From the NCBI GenBank assembly GCA_037783545.1, contig JBBELK010000066.1, positions 62,001-126,000 on the forward strand: a stretch of DNA of 64,000 nt, given 5' to 3'. The DNA is from Henricia sp. BOLD:AAB3569 (taxonomy: Eukaryota; Echinodermata; Asteroidea; Spinulosida; Echinasteridae). Shown here one piece after another: positions 49,956 to 62,510 of the stretch. Both the position numbers and the translations under genes were made by a program. Every line of letters starts with the position of its first letter. Positions within the stretch are counted from its first letter, which is position 1. Under the pieces are notes generated by a model. The model did not search any database, was not told the origin of the DNA, and saw only the letters and a list, made by a program, of their open reading frames with translations.

Positions 49956-52900
49956 CTGCGTGGTTATTCCCCTAACCGTGGCTGTTGGGACACCCTGCGC
50001 CACGCTGGTGTACATTTGTACGGCCGTTGACTCACTCCAGATTGTGACGGGAATTAGGTCAAAGTGTGTCCCAAATGCCGGCAAATTTGGAAATCAAGGA
50101 ATTTTCCAACCAACTTCAAATTGTGCATGCTCCAAACTGTATATATTCCGCACTTGTCATGCAAAATTTACAGATTTTCGCTGGGAAATGACGGAGAAAT
50201 TTCAGAGTTTAGGGAAAACGGGGCTCGGCTGCGTGGTTATTCCCCTAACCGTGGCTGTTGGGACACCCTGCGCATGCGCCGCGCTGGTGTACATTTGTAC
50301 CGCCGTTGACTCACCCCAGATTGTGACGGGAATTAGGTCAAAGTGTGTCCCAAATGCCGGCAAATTTGGAAATCAAGGAATTTTCCAACCAACTTCAAAT
50401 TTTGCATGCTCCAAACTGTATATATTCCGCACTTGTCATGCAAAATTGACAGATTTTCGCTGGGAAATGACGGAGAAATTTCAGAGTTTAGGGAAAACGG
50501 AGCTCGGCTGCGTGGTTATTCCCCTAACCGTGGCTGTTGGGACACCCTGCGCCGCGCTGGTGTACATTTGTACGGCCGTTGACTCACCCCAGATTGTGAC
50601 GGGAATTAGGTCAAAGTGTGTCCCAAATGCCGGCAAATTTGGAAATCAAGGAATTTTCCAACCAACTTCAAATTTTGCATGCTCTAAACTGTATATATGC
50701 CGCACTTGTCATGCAAAATTGACAGATTTTCGCTGGGAAATGACGGAGAAATTTCAGAGTTTAGGGAAAACGGAGCTCGGCTGCGTGGTTATTCCCCTAA
50801 CCGTGGCTGTTGGGACACCCTGCGCATGCGCCTCGCTGGTGTACATTTGTACGGCCGTTGACTCACCCCAGATTGTGACGGAAATTAGGTCAAAGTGTGT
50901 CCCAAATGCCGGCAAATTTGGAAATCAAGGAATTTTCCAACCAACTTCAAATTTTGCATGCTCCAAACTGTATATATTCTGCACTTGTCATGCAAAATTG
51001 ACAGATTTTCGCTGGGAAATGACGGAGAAATTTCAGAGTTTAGGGAAAACGGAGCTCGGCTGCGTGGTTATTCCCCTAACCGTGGCTGTTGGGACACCCT
51101 GCGCCGCGCTGGTGTACATTTGTACGGCCGTTGACTCACCCCAGATTGTGACGGGAATTAGGTCAAAGTGTGTCCCAAATGCCGGCAAATTTGGAAATCA
51201 AGGAATTTTCCAACCAACTTCAAATTTTGCATGCTCCAAACTGTATATATTCCGCACTTGTCATGCAAAATTGACAGATTTTCGCTGGGAAATGACGGAG
51301 AAATTTCAGAGTTTAGGGAAAACGGAGCTCGGCTGCGTGGTTATTCCCCTAACCGTGGCTGTTGGGACACCCTGCGCCGCGCTGGTGTACATTTGTACGG
51401 CCGTTGACTCACCCCAGATTGTGACGGGAATTAGGTCAAAGTGTGTCCCAAATGCCGGCAAATTTGGAAATCAAGGAATTTTCCAACCAACTTCAAATTG
51501 TGCATGCTCCAAACTGTATATATTCCGCACTTGTCATGCAAAATTTACAGATTTTCGCTGGGAAATGACGGAGAAATTTCAGAGTTTAGGGAAAACGGGG
51601 CTCGGCTGCGTGGTTATTCCCCTAACCGTGGCTGTTGGGACACCCTGCGCATGCGCCGCGCTGGTGTACATTTGTACCGCCGTTGACTCACCCCAGATTG
51701 TGACGGGAATTAGGTCAAAGTGTGTCCCAAATGCCGGCAAATTTGGAAATCAAGGAATTTTCCAACCAACTTCAAATTTTGCATGCTCCAAACTGTATAT
51801 ATTCCGCACTTGTCATGCAAAATTGACAGATTTTCGCTGGGAAATGACGGAGAAATTTCAGAGTTTAGTGAAAACGGAGCTCGGCTGCGTGGTTATTCCC
51901 CTAACCGTGGCTGTTGGGACACCCTGCGCCGCGCTGGTGTACATTTGTACGACCGTTGACTCACCCCAGATTGTGACGGGAATTAGGTCAAAGTGTGTCC
52001 CAAATGCCGGCAAATTTGGAAATCAAGGAATTTTCCAACCAACTTCAAATTTTGCATGCTCTAAACTGTATATATGCCGCACTTGTCATGCAAAATTGAC
52101 AGATTTTCGCTGGGAAATGACGGAGAAATTTCAGAGTTTAGGGAAAACGGAGCTCGGCTGCGTGGTTATTCCCCTAACCGTGGCTGTTGGGACACCCTGC
52201 GCATGCGCCTCGCTGGTGTACATTTGTACGGCCGTTGACTCACCCCATATTGTGACGGAAATTAGGTCAAAGTGTGTCCCAAATGCCGGCAAATTTGGAA
52301 ATCAAGGAATTTTCCAACCAACTTCAAATTTTGCATGCTCCAAACTGTATATATTCTGCACTTGTCATGCAAAATTGACAGATTTTCGCTGGGAAATGAC
52401 GGAGAAATTTCAGAGTTTAGGGAAAACGGAGCTCGGCTGCGTGGTTATTCCCCTAACCGTGGCTGTTGGGACACCCTGCGCATGCGCCGCGCTGGTGTAC
52501 ATTTGTACGACCGTTGACTCACCCCAGATTGTGACGGGAATTAGGTCAAAGTGTGTCCCAAATGCCGGCAAATTTGGAAATCAAGGAATTTTCCAACCAA
52601 CTTCAAATTTTGCATGCTCCAAACTGTATATATTCCGCACTTGTCATGCAAAATTGACAGATTTTCGCTGGGAAATGACGGAGAAATTTCAGAGTTTAGG
52701 AAAAACGGAGCTCGGCTGCGTGGTTATTCCCCTAACCGTGGCTGTTGGGACACCCTGCGCATGCGCCGCGCTGGTGTATATTTGTACGGCCGTTGACTCA
52801 CCCCAGATTGTGACGGGAATTAGGTCAAAGTGTGTCCCAAATGCCGGCAAATTTGGAAATCAAGGAATTTTCCAACCTACTTCAAATTTTGCATGCTCCA

Positions 52901-54600
52901 AACTATATATATTCCGCACTTGTCATGCAAAATTGACAGATTTTCGCTGGGAAATGACGGAGACATTTCAGAGTTTAGGGAAAACGGAGCTCGGCTGCGT
53001 GGTTATTCCCCTAACCGTGGCTGTTGGGACACCCTGCGCCGCGCTGGTGTACATTTGTACGGCCGTTGACTCACCCCAGATTGTGACGGGAATTAGGTCA
53101 AAGTGTGTCCCAAATGCCGGCAAATTTGGAAATCAAGGAATTTTCCAACCAACTTCAAATTTTGCATGCTCCAAACTGTATATATTCCGCACTTGTCATG
53201 CAAAATTGACAGATTTTCGCTGGGAAATGACGGAGAAATTTCAGAGTTTAGGGAAAACGGAGCTCGGCTGCGTGGTTATTCCCCTAACCGTGGCTGTTGG
53301 GACACCCTGCGCCGCGCTGGTGTACATTTGTACGGCCGTTGACTCACTCCAGATTGTGACGGGAATTAGGTCAAAGTGTGTCCCAAATGCCGGCAAATTT
53401 GGAAATCAAGGAATTTTCCAACCAACTTCAAATTTTGCATGTTCTAAACTGTATATATGCCGCACTTGTCATGCAAAATTGACAGATTTTCGCTGGGAAA
53501 TGACGGAGAAATTTCAGAGTTTAGGGAAAACGGAGCTCGGCTGCGTGGTTATTCCCCTAACCGTGGCTGTTGGGACACCCTGCGCATGCGCCTCGCTGGT
53601 GTACATTTGTACGGCCGTTGACTCACCCCATATTGTGACGGAAATTAGGTCAAAGTGTGTCCCAAATGCCGGCAAATTTGGAAATCAAGGAATTTTCCAA
53701 CCAACTTCAAATTTTGCATGCTCCAAACTGTATATATTCTGCACTTGTCATGCAAAATTGACAGATTTTCGCTGGGAAATGACGGAGAAATTTCAGAGTT
53801 TAGGGAAAACGGAGCTCGGCTGCGTGGTTATTCCCCTAACCGTGGCTGTTGGGACACCCTGCGCATGCGCCGCGCTGGTGTACATTTGTACGGCCGTTGA
53901 CTCACCCCAGATTGTGACGGGAATTAGGTCAAAGTGTGTCCCAAATGCCGGCAAATTTGGAAATCAAGGAATTTTCCAACCAACTTCAAATTTTGCATGC
54001 TCCAAACTGTATATATTCCGCACTTGTCATGCAAAATTGACAGATTTTCGCTCGGAAATGACGGAGAAATTTCAGAGTTTAGGAAAAACGGAGCTCGGCT
54101 GCGTGGTTATTCCCCTAACCGTGGCTGTTGGGACACCCTGCGCATGCGCCGCGCTGGTGTATATTTGTACGGCCGTTGACTCACCCCAGATTGTGACGGG
54201 AATTAGGTCAAAGTGTGTCCCAAATGCCGGCAAATTTGGAAATCAAGGAATTTTCCAACCTACTTCAAATTTTGCATGCTCCAAACTATATATATTCCGC
54301 ACTTGTCATGCAAAATTGACAGATTTTCGCTGGGAAATGACGGAGACATTTCAGAGTTTAGGGAAAACGGAGCTCGGCTGCGTGGTTATTCCCCTAACCG
54401 TGGCTGTTGGGACACCCTGCGCCGCGCTGGTGTACATTTGTACGGCCGTTGACTCACCCCAGATTGTGACGGGAATTAGGTCAAAGTGTGTCCCAAATGC
54501 CGGCAAATTTGGAAATCAAGGAATTTTCCAACCAACTTCAAATTTTGCATGCTCCAAACTGTATATATTCCGCACTTGTCATGCAAAATTGACAGATTTT
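49956..54600 (+). repeat. 1377/1383-bp higher-order repeats (5-mer)
   Basis: Registers 50064, 50343, 50616 and 50895 recur at 51441, 51720, 51993 and 52272 (offset 1377). Registers 51993, 52272, 52551, 52830 and 53103 recur at 53376, 53655, 53934, 54213 and 54486 (offset 1383, the extra 6 bp being one more long-form monomer). Shared marks are AATTGTGCATG with ACGGGGCTCGG, TGCTCTAAACTG with ATATATGCCGC, GCGCCTCGCTGG with GACGGAAATT, ATATTCTGC and CCAACCTACTTC. Private changes such as TTTAGTGAAAACGG, TACGACCGTTG, GCATGTTCTAAAC and CGCTCGGAAATG distinguish the copies. Confidence 0.85.
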
Positions 54601-56039
54601 CGCTTGGAAATGACGGAGAAATTTCAGAGTTTAGGGAAAACGGAGCTCGGCTGCGTGGTTATTCCCCTAACCGTGGCTGTTGGGACACCCTGCGCATGCG
54701 CCGCGCTGGTGTACATTTGTACGGCCGTTGACTCACCCCAGATTGTGACGGGAATTAGGTCAAAGTGTGTCCCAAATGCCGACAAATTTGGAAATCAAGG
54801 AATTTTCCAACCAACTTCAAATTTTGCATGCTCCAAACTGTATATATTCCGCACTTGTCATGCAAAATTGACAGATTTTCGCTGGGAAATGACGGAGAAA
54901 TTTCAGAGTTTAGGGAAAACGGAGCTCGGCTGCGTGGTTATTCCCCTAACCGTGGCTGTTGGGACACCCTGCGCCGCGCTGGTGTACATTTGTACGGCCG
55001 TTGACTCACCCCAGATTGTGACGGGAATTAGGTCAAAGTGTGTCCCAAATGCCGGCAAATTTGGAAATCAAGGAATTTTCCAACCAACTTCAAATTGTGC
55101 ATGCTCCAAACTGTATATATTCCGCACTTGTCATGCAAAATTGACAGATTTTCGCTGGGAAATGACGGAGAAATTTCAGAGTTTAGGGAAAACGGAGCTC
55201 GGCTGCGTGGTTATCCCCCTAACCGTGGCTGTTGGGACACCCTGCGCATGCGCCGCGCTGGTGTACATTTGTACGGCCGTTGACTCACCCCAGATTGTGA
55301 CGGGAATTAGGTCAAAGTGTGTCCCAAATGCCGGCAAATTTGGAAATCAAGGAATTTTCCAACCAACTTCAAATTTTGCATGCTCCAAACTGTATATATT
55401 CCGCACTTGTCATGCAAAATTGACAGATTTTCGCTGGGAAATGACGGAGAAATTTCAGAGTTTAGGAAAAACGGAGCTCGGCTGCGTGGTTATTCCCCTA
55501 ACCGTGGCTGTTGGGACACCCTGCGCATGCGCCGCGCTGGTGTATATTTGTACGGCCGTTGACTCACCCCAGATTGTGACGGGAATTAGGTCAAAGTGTG
55601 TCCCAAATGCCGGCAAATTTGGAAATCAAGGAATTTTCCAACCAACTTCAAATTTTGCATGCTCCAAACTATATATATTCCGCACTTGTCATGCAAAATT
55701 GACAGATTTTCGCTGGGAAATGACGGAGACATTTCAGAGTTTAGGGAAAACGGAGCTCGGCTGCGTGGTTATTCCCCTAACCGTGGCTGTTGGGACACCC
55801 TGCGCCGCGCTGGTGTACATTTGTACGGCCGGTGACTCACCCCAGATTGTGACGGGAATTAGGTCAAAGTGTGTCCCAAATGCCGGCAAATTTGGAAATC
55901 AAGGAATTTTCCAACCAACTTCAAATTTTGCATGCTCCAAACTGTATATATTCCGCACTTGTCATGCAAAATTGACAGATTTTCGCTGGGAAATGACGGA
56001 GAAATTTCAGAGTTTAGGGAAAACGGAGCTCGGCTGCGT

Positions 56040-59000
56040 GGTTATTCCCCTAACCGTGGCTGTTGGGACACCCTGCGCCGCGCTGGTGTACATTTGTACG
56101 GCCGTTGACTCACCCCAGATTGTGACGGGAATTAGGTCAAAGTGTGTCCCAAATGCCGGCAAATTTGGAAATCAAGGAATTTTCCAACCAACTTCAAATT
56201 GTGCATGCTCCAAACTGTATATATTCCGCACTTGTCATGCAAAATTTACAGATTTTCGCTGGGAAATGACGGAGAAATTTCAGAGTTTAGGGAAAACGGG
56301 GCTCGGCTGCGTGGTTATTCCCCTAACCGTGGCTGTTGGGACACCCTGCGCATGCGCCGCGCTGGTGTACATTTGTACCGCCGTTGACTCACCCCAGATT
56401 GTGACGGGAATTAGGTCAAAGTGTGTCCCAAATGCCGGCAAATTTGGAAATCAAGGAATTTTCCAACCAACTTCAAATTTTGCATGCTCCAAACTGTATA
56501 TATTCCGCACTTGTCATGCAAAATTGACAGATTTTCGCTGGGAAATGACGGAGAAATTTCAGAGTTTAGGGAAAACGGAGCTCGGCTGCGTGGTTATTCC
56601 CCTAACCGTGGCTGTTGGGACACCCTGCGCCGCGCTGGTGTACATTTGTACGGCCGTTGACTCACCCCAGATTGTGACGGGAATTAGGTCAAAGTGTGTC
56701 CCAAATGCCGGCAAATTTGGAAATCAAGGAATTTTCCAACCAACTTCAAATTTTGCATGCTCTAAACTGTATATATGCCGCACTTGTCATGCAATATAAA
56801 CAGATTTTCGCTGGGAAATGACGGAGAAATTTCAGAGTTTAGGGAAAACGGAGCTCGGCTGCGTGGTTATTCCCCTAACCGTGGCTGTTGGGACACCCTG
56901 CGCATGCGCCTCGCTGGTGTACATTTGTACGGCCGTTGACTCACCCCAGATTGTGACGGGAATTAGGTCAAAGTGTGTCCCAAATGCCGGCAAATTTGGA
57001 AATCAAGGAATTTTCCAACCAACTTCAAATTTTGCATGCTCCAAACTGTATATATTCTGCACTTGTCATGCAAAATTGACAGATTTTCGCTGGGAAATGA
57101 CGGAGAAATTTCAGAGTTTAGGGAAAACGGAGCTCGGCTGCGTGGTTATTCCCCTAACCGTGGCTGTTGGGACACCCTGCGCCGCGCTGGTGTACATTTT
57201 TACGGCCGTTGACTCACCCCAGATTGTGACGGGAATTAGGTCAAAGTGTGTCCCAAATGGGGGCAAATTTGGAAATCAAGGAATTTTCCAACCAACTTCA
57301 AATTGTGCATGCTCCAAACTGTATATATTCCGCACTTGTCATGCAAAATTGACAGATTTTCGTTGGGAAATGACGGAGACATTTCAGAGTTTAGGGAAAA
57401 CGGAGCTCGGCTGCGTGGTTATTCCCCTAACCGTGGCTGTTGGGACACCCTGCGCATGCGCCGCGCTGGTGTACATTTGTACGGCCGTTGACTCACCCCA
57501 GATTGTGACGGGAATTAGGTCAAAGTGTGTCCCAAATGCCGGCAAATTTGGAAATCAAGGAATTTTCCAACCAACTTCAAATTTTGCATGCTCCAAACTG
57601 TATATATTCCGCACTTGTCATGCAAAATTGACAGATTTTCGCTGGGAAATGACGGAGAAATTTCAGAGTTTAGGGAAAACGGAGCTCGGCTGCGTGGTTA
57701 TTCCCCTAACCGTGGCTGTTGGGACACCCTGCGCATCCGCCGCGCTGGTGTACATTTGTACGGCCGTTGACTCACCCCAGATTGTGACGGGAATTAGGTC
57801 AAAGTGTGTCCCAAATGCCGGCAAATTTGGAAATCAAGGAATTTTCCAATCAACTTCAAATTTTGCATGCTCCAAACTGTATATATTCCGCACTTGTCAT
57901 GCAAAATTGACAGATTTTCGCTTGGAAATGACGGAGAAATTTCAGAGTTTAGGGAAAACGGAGCTCGGCTGCGTGGTTATTCCCCTAACCGTGGCTGTTG
58001 GGACACCCTGCGCATGCGCCGCGCTGGTGTACATTTGTACGGCCGTTGACTCACCCCAGATTGTGACGGGAATTAGGTCAAAGTGTGTCCCAAATGCCGA
58101 CAAATTTGGAAATCAAGGAATTTTCCAACCAACTTCAAATTTTGCATGCTCCAAACTGTATATATTCCGCACTTGTCATGCAAAATTGACAGATTTTCGC
58201 TGGGAAATGACGGAGAAATTTCAGAGTTTAGGGAAAACGGAGCTCGGCTGCGTGGTTATTCCCCTAACCGTGGCTGTTGGGACACCCTGCGCATGCGCCG
58301 CGCTGGTGTACATTTGTACGGCCGTTGACTCACCCCAGATTGTGACGAGAATTAGGTCAAAGTGTGTCCCAAATGCCGGCAAATTTGGAAATCAAGGAAT
58401 TTTCCAACCAATTTCAAATTTTGCATGCTCCAAACTGTATATATTCCGCACTTGTCATGCAAAATTAACAGATTTTCGCTGGGAAATGACGGAGAAATTT
58501 CAGAGTTTAGGGAAAACGGAGCTCGGCTGCGTGGTTATTCCCCTAACCGTGGCTGTTGGGACACCCTGCGCATGCGCCGCGCTGGTGTACATTTGTACGG
58601 CCGTTGACTCACCCCAGATTGTGACGGGAATTAGGTCAAAGTGTGTCCCAAATGCCGGCAAATTTGGAATTCAAGGAATTTTCCAACCAACTTCAAATTT
58701 TGCATGCTCCAAACTGTATATATTCCGCACTTGTCATGCAAAATTGACAGATTTTCGCTGGGAAATGACGGAGAAATTTCAGAGTTTAGGGAAAACGGAG
58801 CTCGGCTGCGTGGTTATTCCCCTAACTGTGGCTGTTGGGACACCCTGCGCCGCGCTGGTGTACATTTGTACGGCCGTTGACTCACCCCAGATTGTGACGG
58901 GAATTACGTCAAAGTGTGTCCCAAATGCCGGCAAATTTGGAAATCAAGGAATTTTCCAACCAACTTCAAATTTTGCATGCTCCAAACTGTATATATTCCG

Positions 59001-62000
59001 CACTTGTCATGCAAAATTGACAGATTTTCGCTGGAAAATGACGGAGAAATTTCAGAGTTTAGGGAAAACGGAGCTCGGCTGCGTGGTTATTCCCCTAACC
59101 GTGGCTGTTGGGACACCCTGCGCCGCGCTGGTGTACATTTGTACGGCCGTTGACTCACCCCAGATTGTGACGGGAATTACGTCAAAGTGTGTCCCAAATG
59201 CCGGCAAATATGGAAATCAAGGAATTTTCCAACCAACTTCAAATTTTGCATGCTCCAAACTGTATATATTCCGCACTTGTCATGCAAAATTGACAGATTT
59301 TCGCTGGAAAATGACGGAGAAATTTCAGAGTTTAGGGAAAACGGAGCTCGGCTGCGTGGTTATTCCCCTAACCGTGGCTGTTGGGACACCCTGCGCATGC
59401 GCCGCGCTGGTGTACATTTGTACGGCCGTTGACTCACCCCAGATTGTGACGGGAATTAGGTCAAAGTGTGTCCCAAATGCCGGCAAATTTGGAAATCAAG
59501 GAATTTTCCAACCAACTTCAAATTTTGCATGCTCCAAACTGTATATATTCCGCACTTGTCATGCAAAATTGACAGATTTTCGCTGGGAAATGACGGAGAA
59601 ATTTCAGAGTTTAGGAAAAACGAAGCTCGGCTGCGTGGTTATTCCCCTAACCGTGGCTGTTGGGACACCCTGCGCATGCGCCGCGCTGGTGTATATTTGT
59701 ACGGCCGTTGACTCACCCCAGATTGTGACGGGAATTAGGTCAAAGTGTGTCCCAAATGCCGGCAAATTTGGAAATCAAGGAATTTTCCAACCAACTTCAA
59801 ATTTTGCATGCTCCAAACTATATATATTCCGCACTTGTCATGCAAAATTGACAGATTTTCGCTGGGAAATGACGGAGACATTTCAGAGTTTAGGGAAAAC
59901 GGAGCTCGGGTGCGTGGTTATTCCCCTAACCGTGGCTGTTGGGACACCCTGCGCCGCGCTGGTGTACATTTGTACGGCCGTTGACTCACCCCAGATTGTG
60001 ACGGGAATTAGGTCAAAGTGTGTCCCAAATGCCGGCAAATTTGGAAATCAAGGAATTTTCCAACCAACTTCAAATTTTGCATGCTCCAAACTGTATATAT
60101 TCCGCACTTGTCATGCAAAATTGACAGATTTTCGCTGGGAAATGACGGAGAAATTTCAGAGTTTAGGGAAAACGGAGCTCGGCTGCGTGGTTATTCCTCT
60201 AACCGTGGCTGTTGGGACACCCTGCGCCGCGCTGGTGTACATTTGTACGGCCGTTGACTCACCCCAGATTGTGACGGGAATTAGGTCAAAGTGTGTCCCA
60301 AATGCCGGCAAATTTGGAAATCAAGGAATTTTCCAACCAACTTCAAATTGTGCATGCTCCAAACTGTATATATTCCGCACTTGTCATGCAAAATTTACAG
60401 ATTTTCGCTGGGAAATGACGGAGAAATTTCAGAGTTTAGGGAAAACGGGGCTCGGCTGCGTGGTTATTCCCCTAACCGTGGCTGTTGGGACACCCTGCGC
60501 ATGCGCCGCGCTGGTGTACATTTGTACCGCCGTTGACTCACCCCAGATTGTGACGGGAATTAGGTCAAAGTGTGTCCCAAATGCCGGCAAATTTGGAAAT
60601 CAAGGAATTTTCCAACCAACTTCAAATTTTGCATGCTCCAAACTGTAAATATTCCGCACTTGTCATGCAAAATTGACAGATTTTCGCTGGGAAATGACGG
60701 AGAAATTTCAGAGTTTAGGGAAAACGGAGCTCGGCTGCGTGGTTATTCCCCTAACCGTGGCTGTTGGGACACCCTGCGCCGCGCTGGTGTACATTTGTAC
60801 GGCCGTTGACTCACCCCAGATTGTGACGGGAATTAGGTCAAAGTGTGTCCCAAATGCCGGCAAATTTGGAAATCAAGGAATTTTCCAACCAACTTCAAAT
60901 TTTGCATGCTCTAAACTGTATATATGCCGCACTTGTCATGCAAAATTGACAGATTTTCGCTGGGAAATGACGGAGAAATTTCAGAGTTTAGGGAAAACGG
61001 AGCTCGGCTGCGTGGTTATTCCCCTAACCGTGGCTGTTGGGACACCCTGCGCATGCGCCTCGCTGGTGTACATTTGTACGGCCGTTGACTCACCCCAGAT
61101 TGTGACGGGAATTAGGTCAAAGTGTGTCCCAAATGCCGGCAAATTTGGAAATCAAGGAATTTTCCAACCAACTTCAAATTTTGCATGCTCCAAACTGTAT
61201 ATATTCTGCACTTGTCATGCAAAATTGACAGATTTTCGCTGGGAAATGACGGAGAAATTTCAGAGTTTAGGGAAAACGGACCTCGGCTGCGTGGTTATTC
61301 CCCTAACCGTGGCTGTTGGGACACCCTGCGCCGCGCTGGTGTACATTTTTACGGCCGTTGACTCACCCCAGATTGTGACGGGAATTAGGTCAAAGTGTGT
61401 CCCAAATGCCGGCAAATTTGGAAATCAAGGAATTTTCCAACCAACTTCAAATTGTGCATGCTCCAAACTGTATATATTCCGCACTTGTCATGCAAAATTG
61501 ACAGATTTTCGTTGGGAAATGACGGAGACATTTCAGAGTTTAGGGAAAACGGAGCTCGGCTGCGTGGTTATTCCCCTAACCGTGGCTGTTGGGACACCCT
61601 GCGCATGCGCCGCGCTGGTGTACATTTGTACGGCCGTTGACTCACCCCAGATTGTGACGGGAATTAGGTCAAAGTGTGTCCCAAATGCCGGCAAATTTGG
61701 AAATCAAGGAATTTTCCAACCAACTTCAAATTTTGCATGCTCCAAACTGTATATATTCCGCACTTGTCATGCAAAATTGACAGATTTTCGCTGGGAAATG
61801 ACGGAGAAATTTCAGAGTTTAGGGAAAACGGAGCTCGGCTGCGTGGTTATTCCCCTAACCGTGGCTGTTGGGACACCCTGCGCATCCGCCGCGCTGGTGT
61901 ACATTTGTACGGCCGTTGACTCACCCCAGATTGTGACGGGAATTAGGTCAAAGTGTGTCCCAAATGCCGGCAAATTTGGAAATCAAGGAATTTTCCAATC

Positions 62001-62510
62001 AACTTCAAATTTTGCATGCTCCAAACTGTATATATTCCGCACTTGTCATGCAAAATTGACAGATTTTCGCTTGGAAATGACGGAGAAATTTCAGAGTTTA
62101 GGGAAAACGGAGCTCGGCTGCGTGGTTATTCCCCTAACCGTGGCTGTTGGGACACCCTGCGCATGCGCCGCGCTGGTGTACATTTGTACGGCCGTTGACT
62201 CACCCCAGATTGTGACGGGAATTAGGTCAAAGTGTGTCCCAAATGCCGACAAATTTGGAAATCAAGGAATTTTCCAACCAACTTCAAATTTTGCATGCTC
62301 CAAACTGTATATATTCCGCACTTGTCATGCAAAATTGACAGATTTTCGCTGGGAAATGACGGAGAAATTTCAGAGTTTAGGGAAAACGGAGCTCGGCTGC
62401 GTGGTTATTCCCCTAACCGTGGCTGTTGGGACACACTGCGCATGCGCCGCGCTGGTGTACATTTGTACGGCCGTTGACTCACCCCAGATTGTGACGAGAA
62501 TTAGGTCAAA
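56040..62510 (+). repeat. 15-mer duplication, offset 4149 bp
   Basis: Registers 56142 to 58362 recur at 60291 to 62511, about 2.2 kb. Shared marks include ACGGGGCTCGG, TGCTCTAAACTG, GTGTACATTTTTACGG, CGTTGGGAAATG with GGAGACATTT, GCGCATCCGCC, CCAATCAACTTC and GCCGACAAA. Copies differ at several points, for example CATGCAATATAAACAG near 56790, AAATGGGGGCAAA near 57258, CTGTAAATATT near 60646 and ACGGACCTCGG near 61280, so this event is older than the 18-mer one. Registers 58641-60018 between the copies carry the EcoRI and ACGTCA variants seen at the left of the array. Confidence 0.87.
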
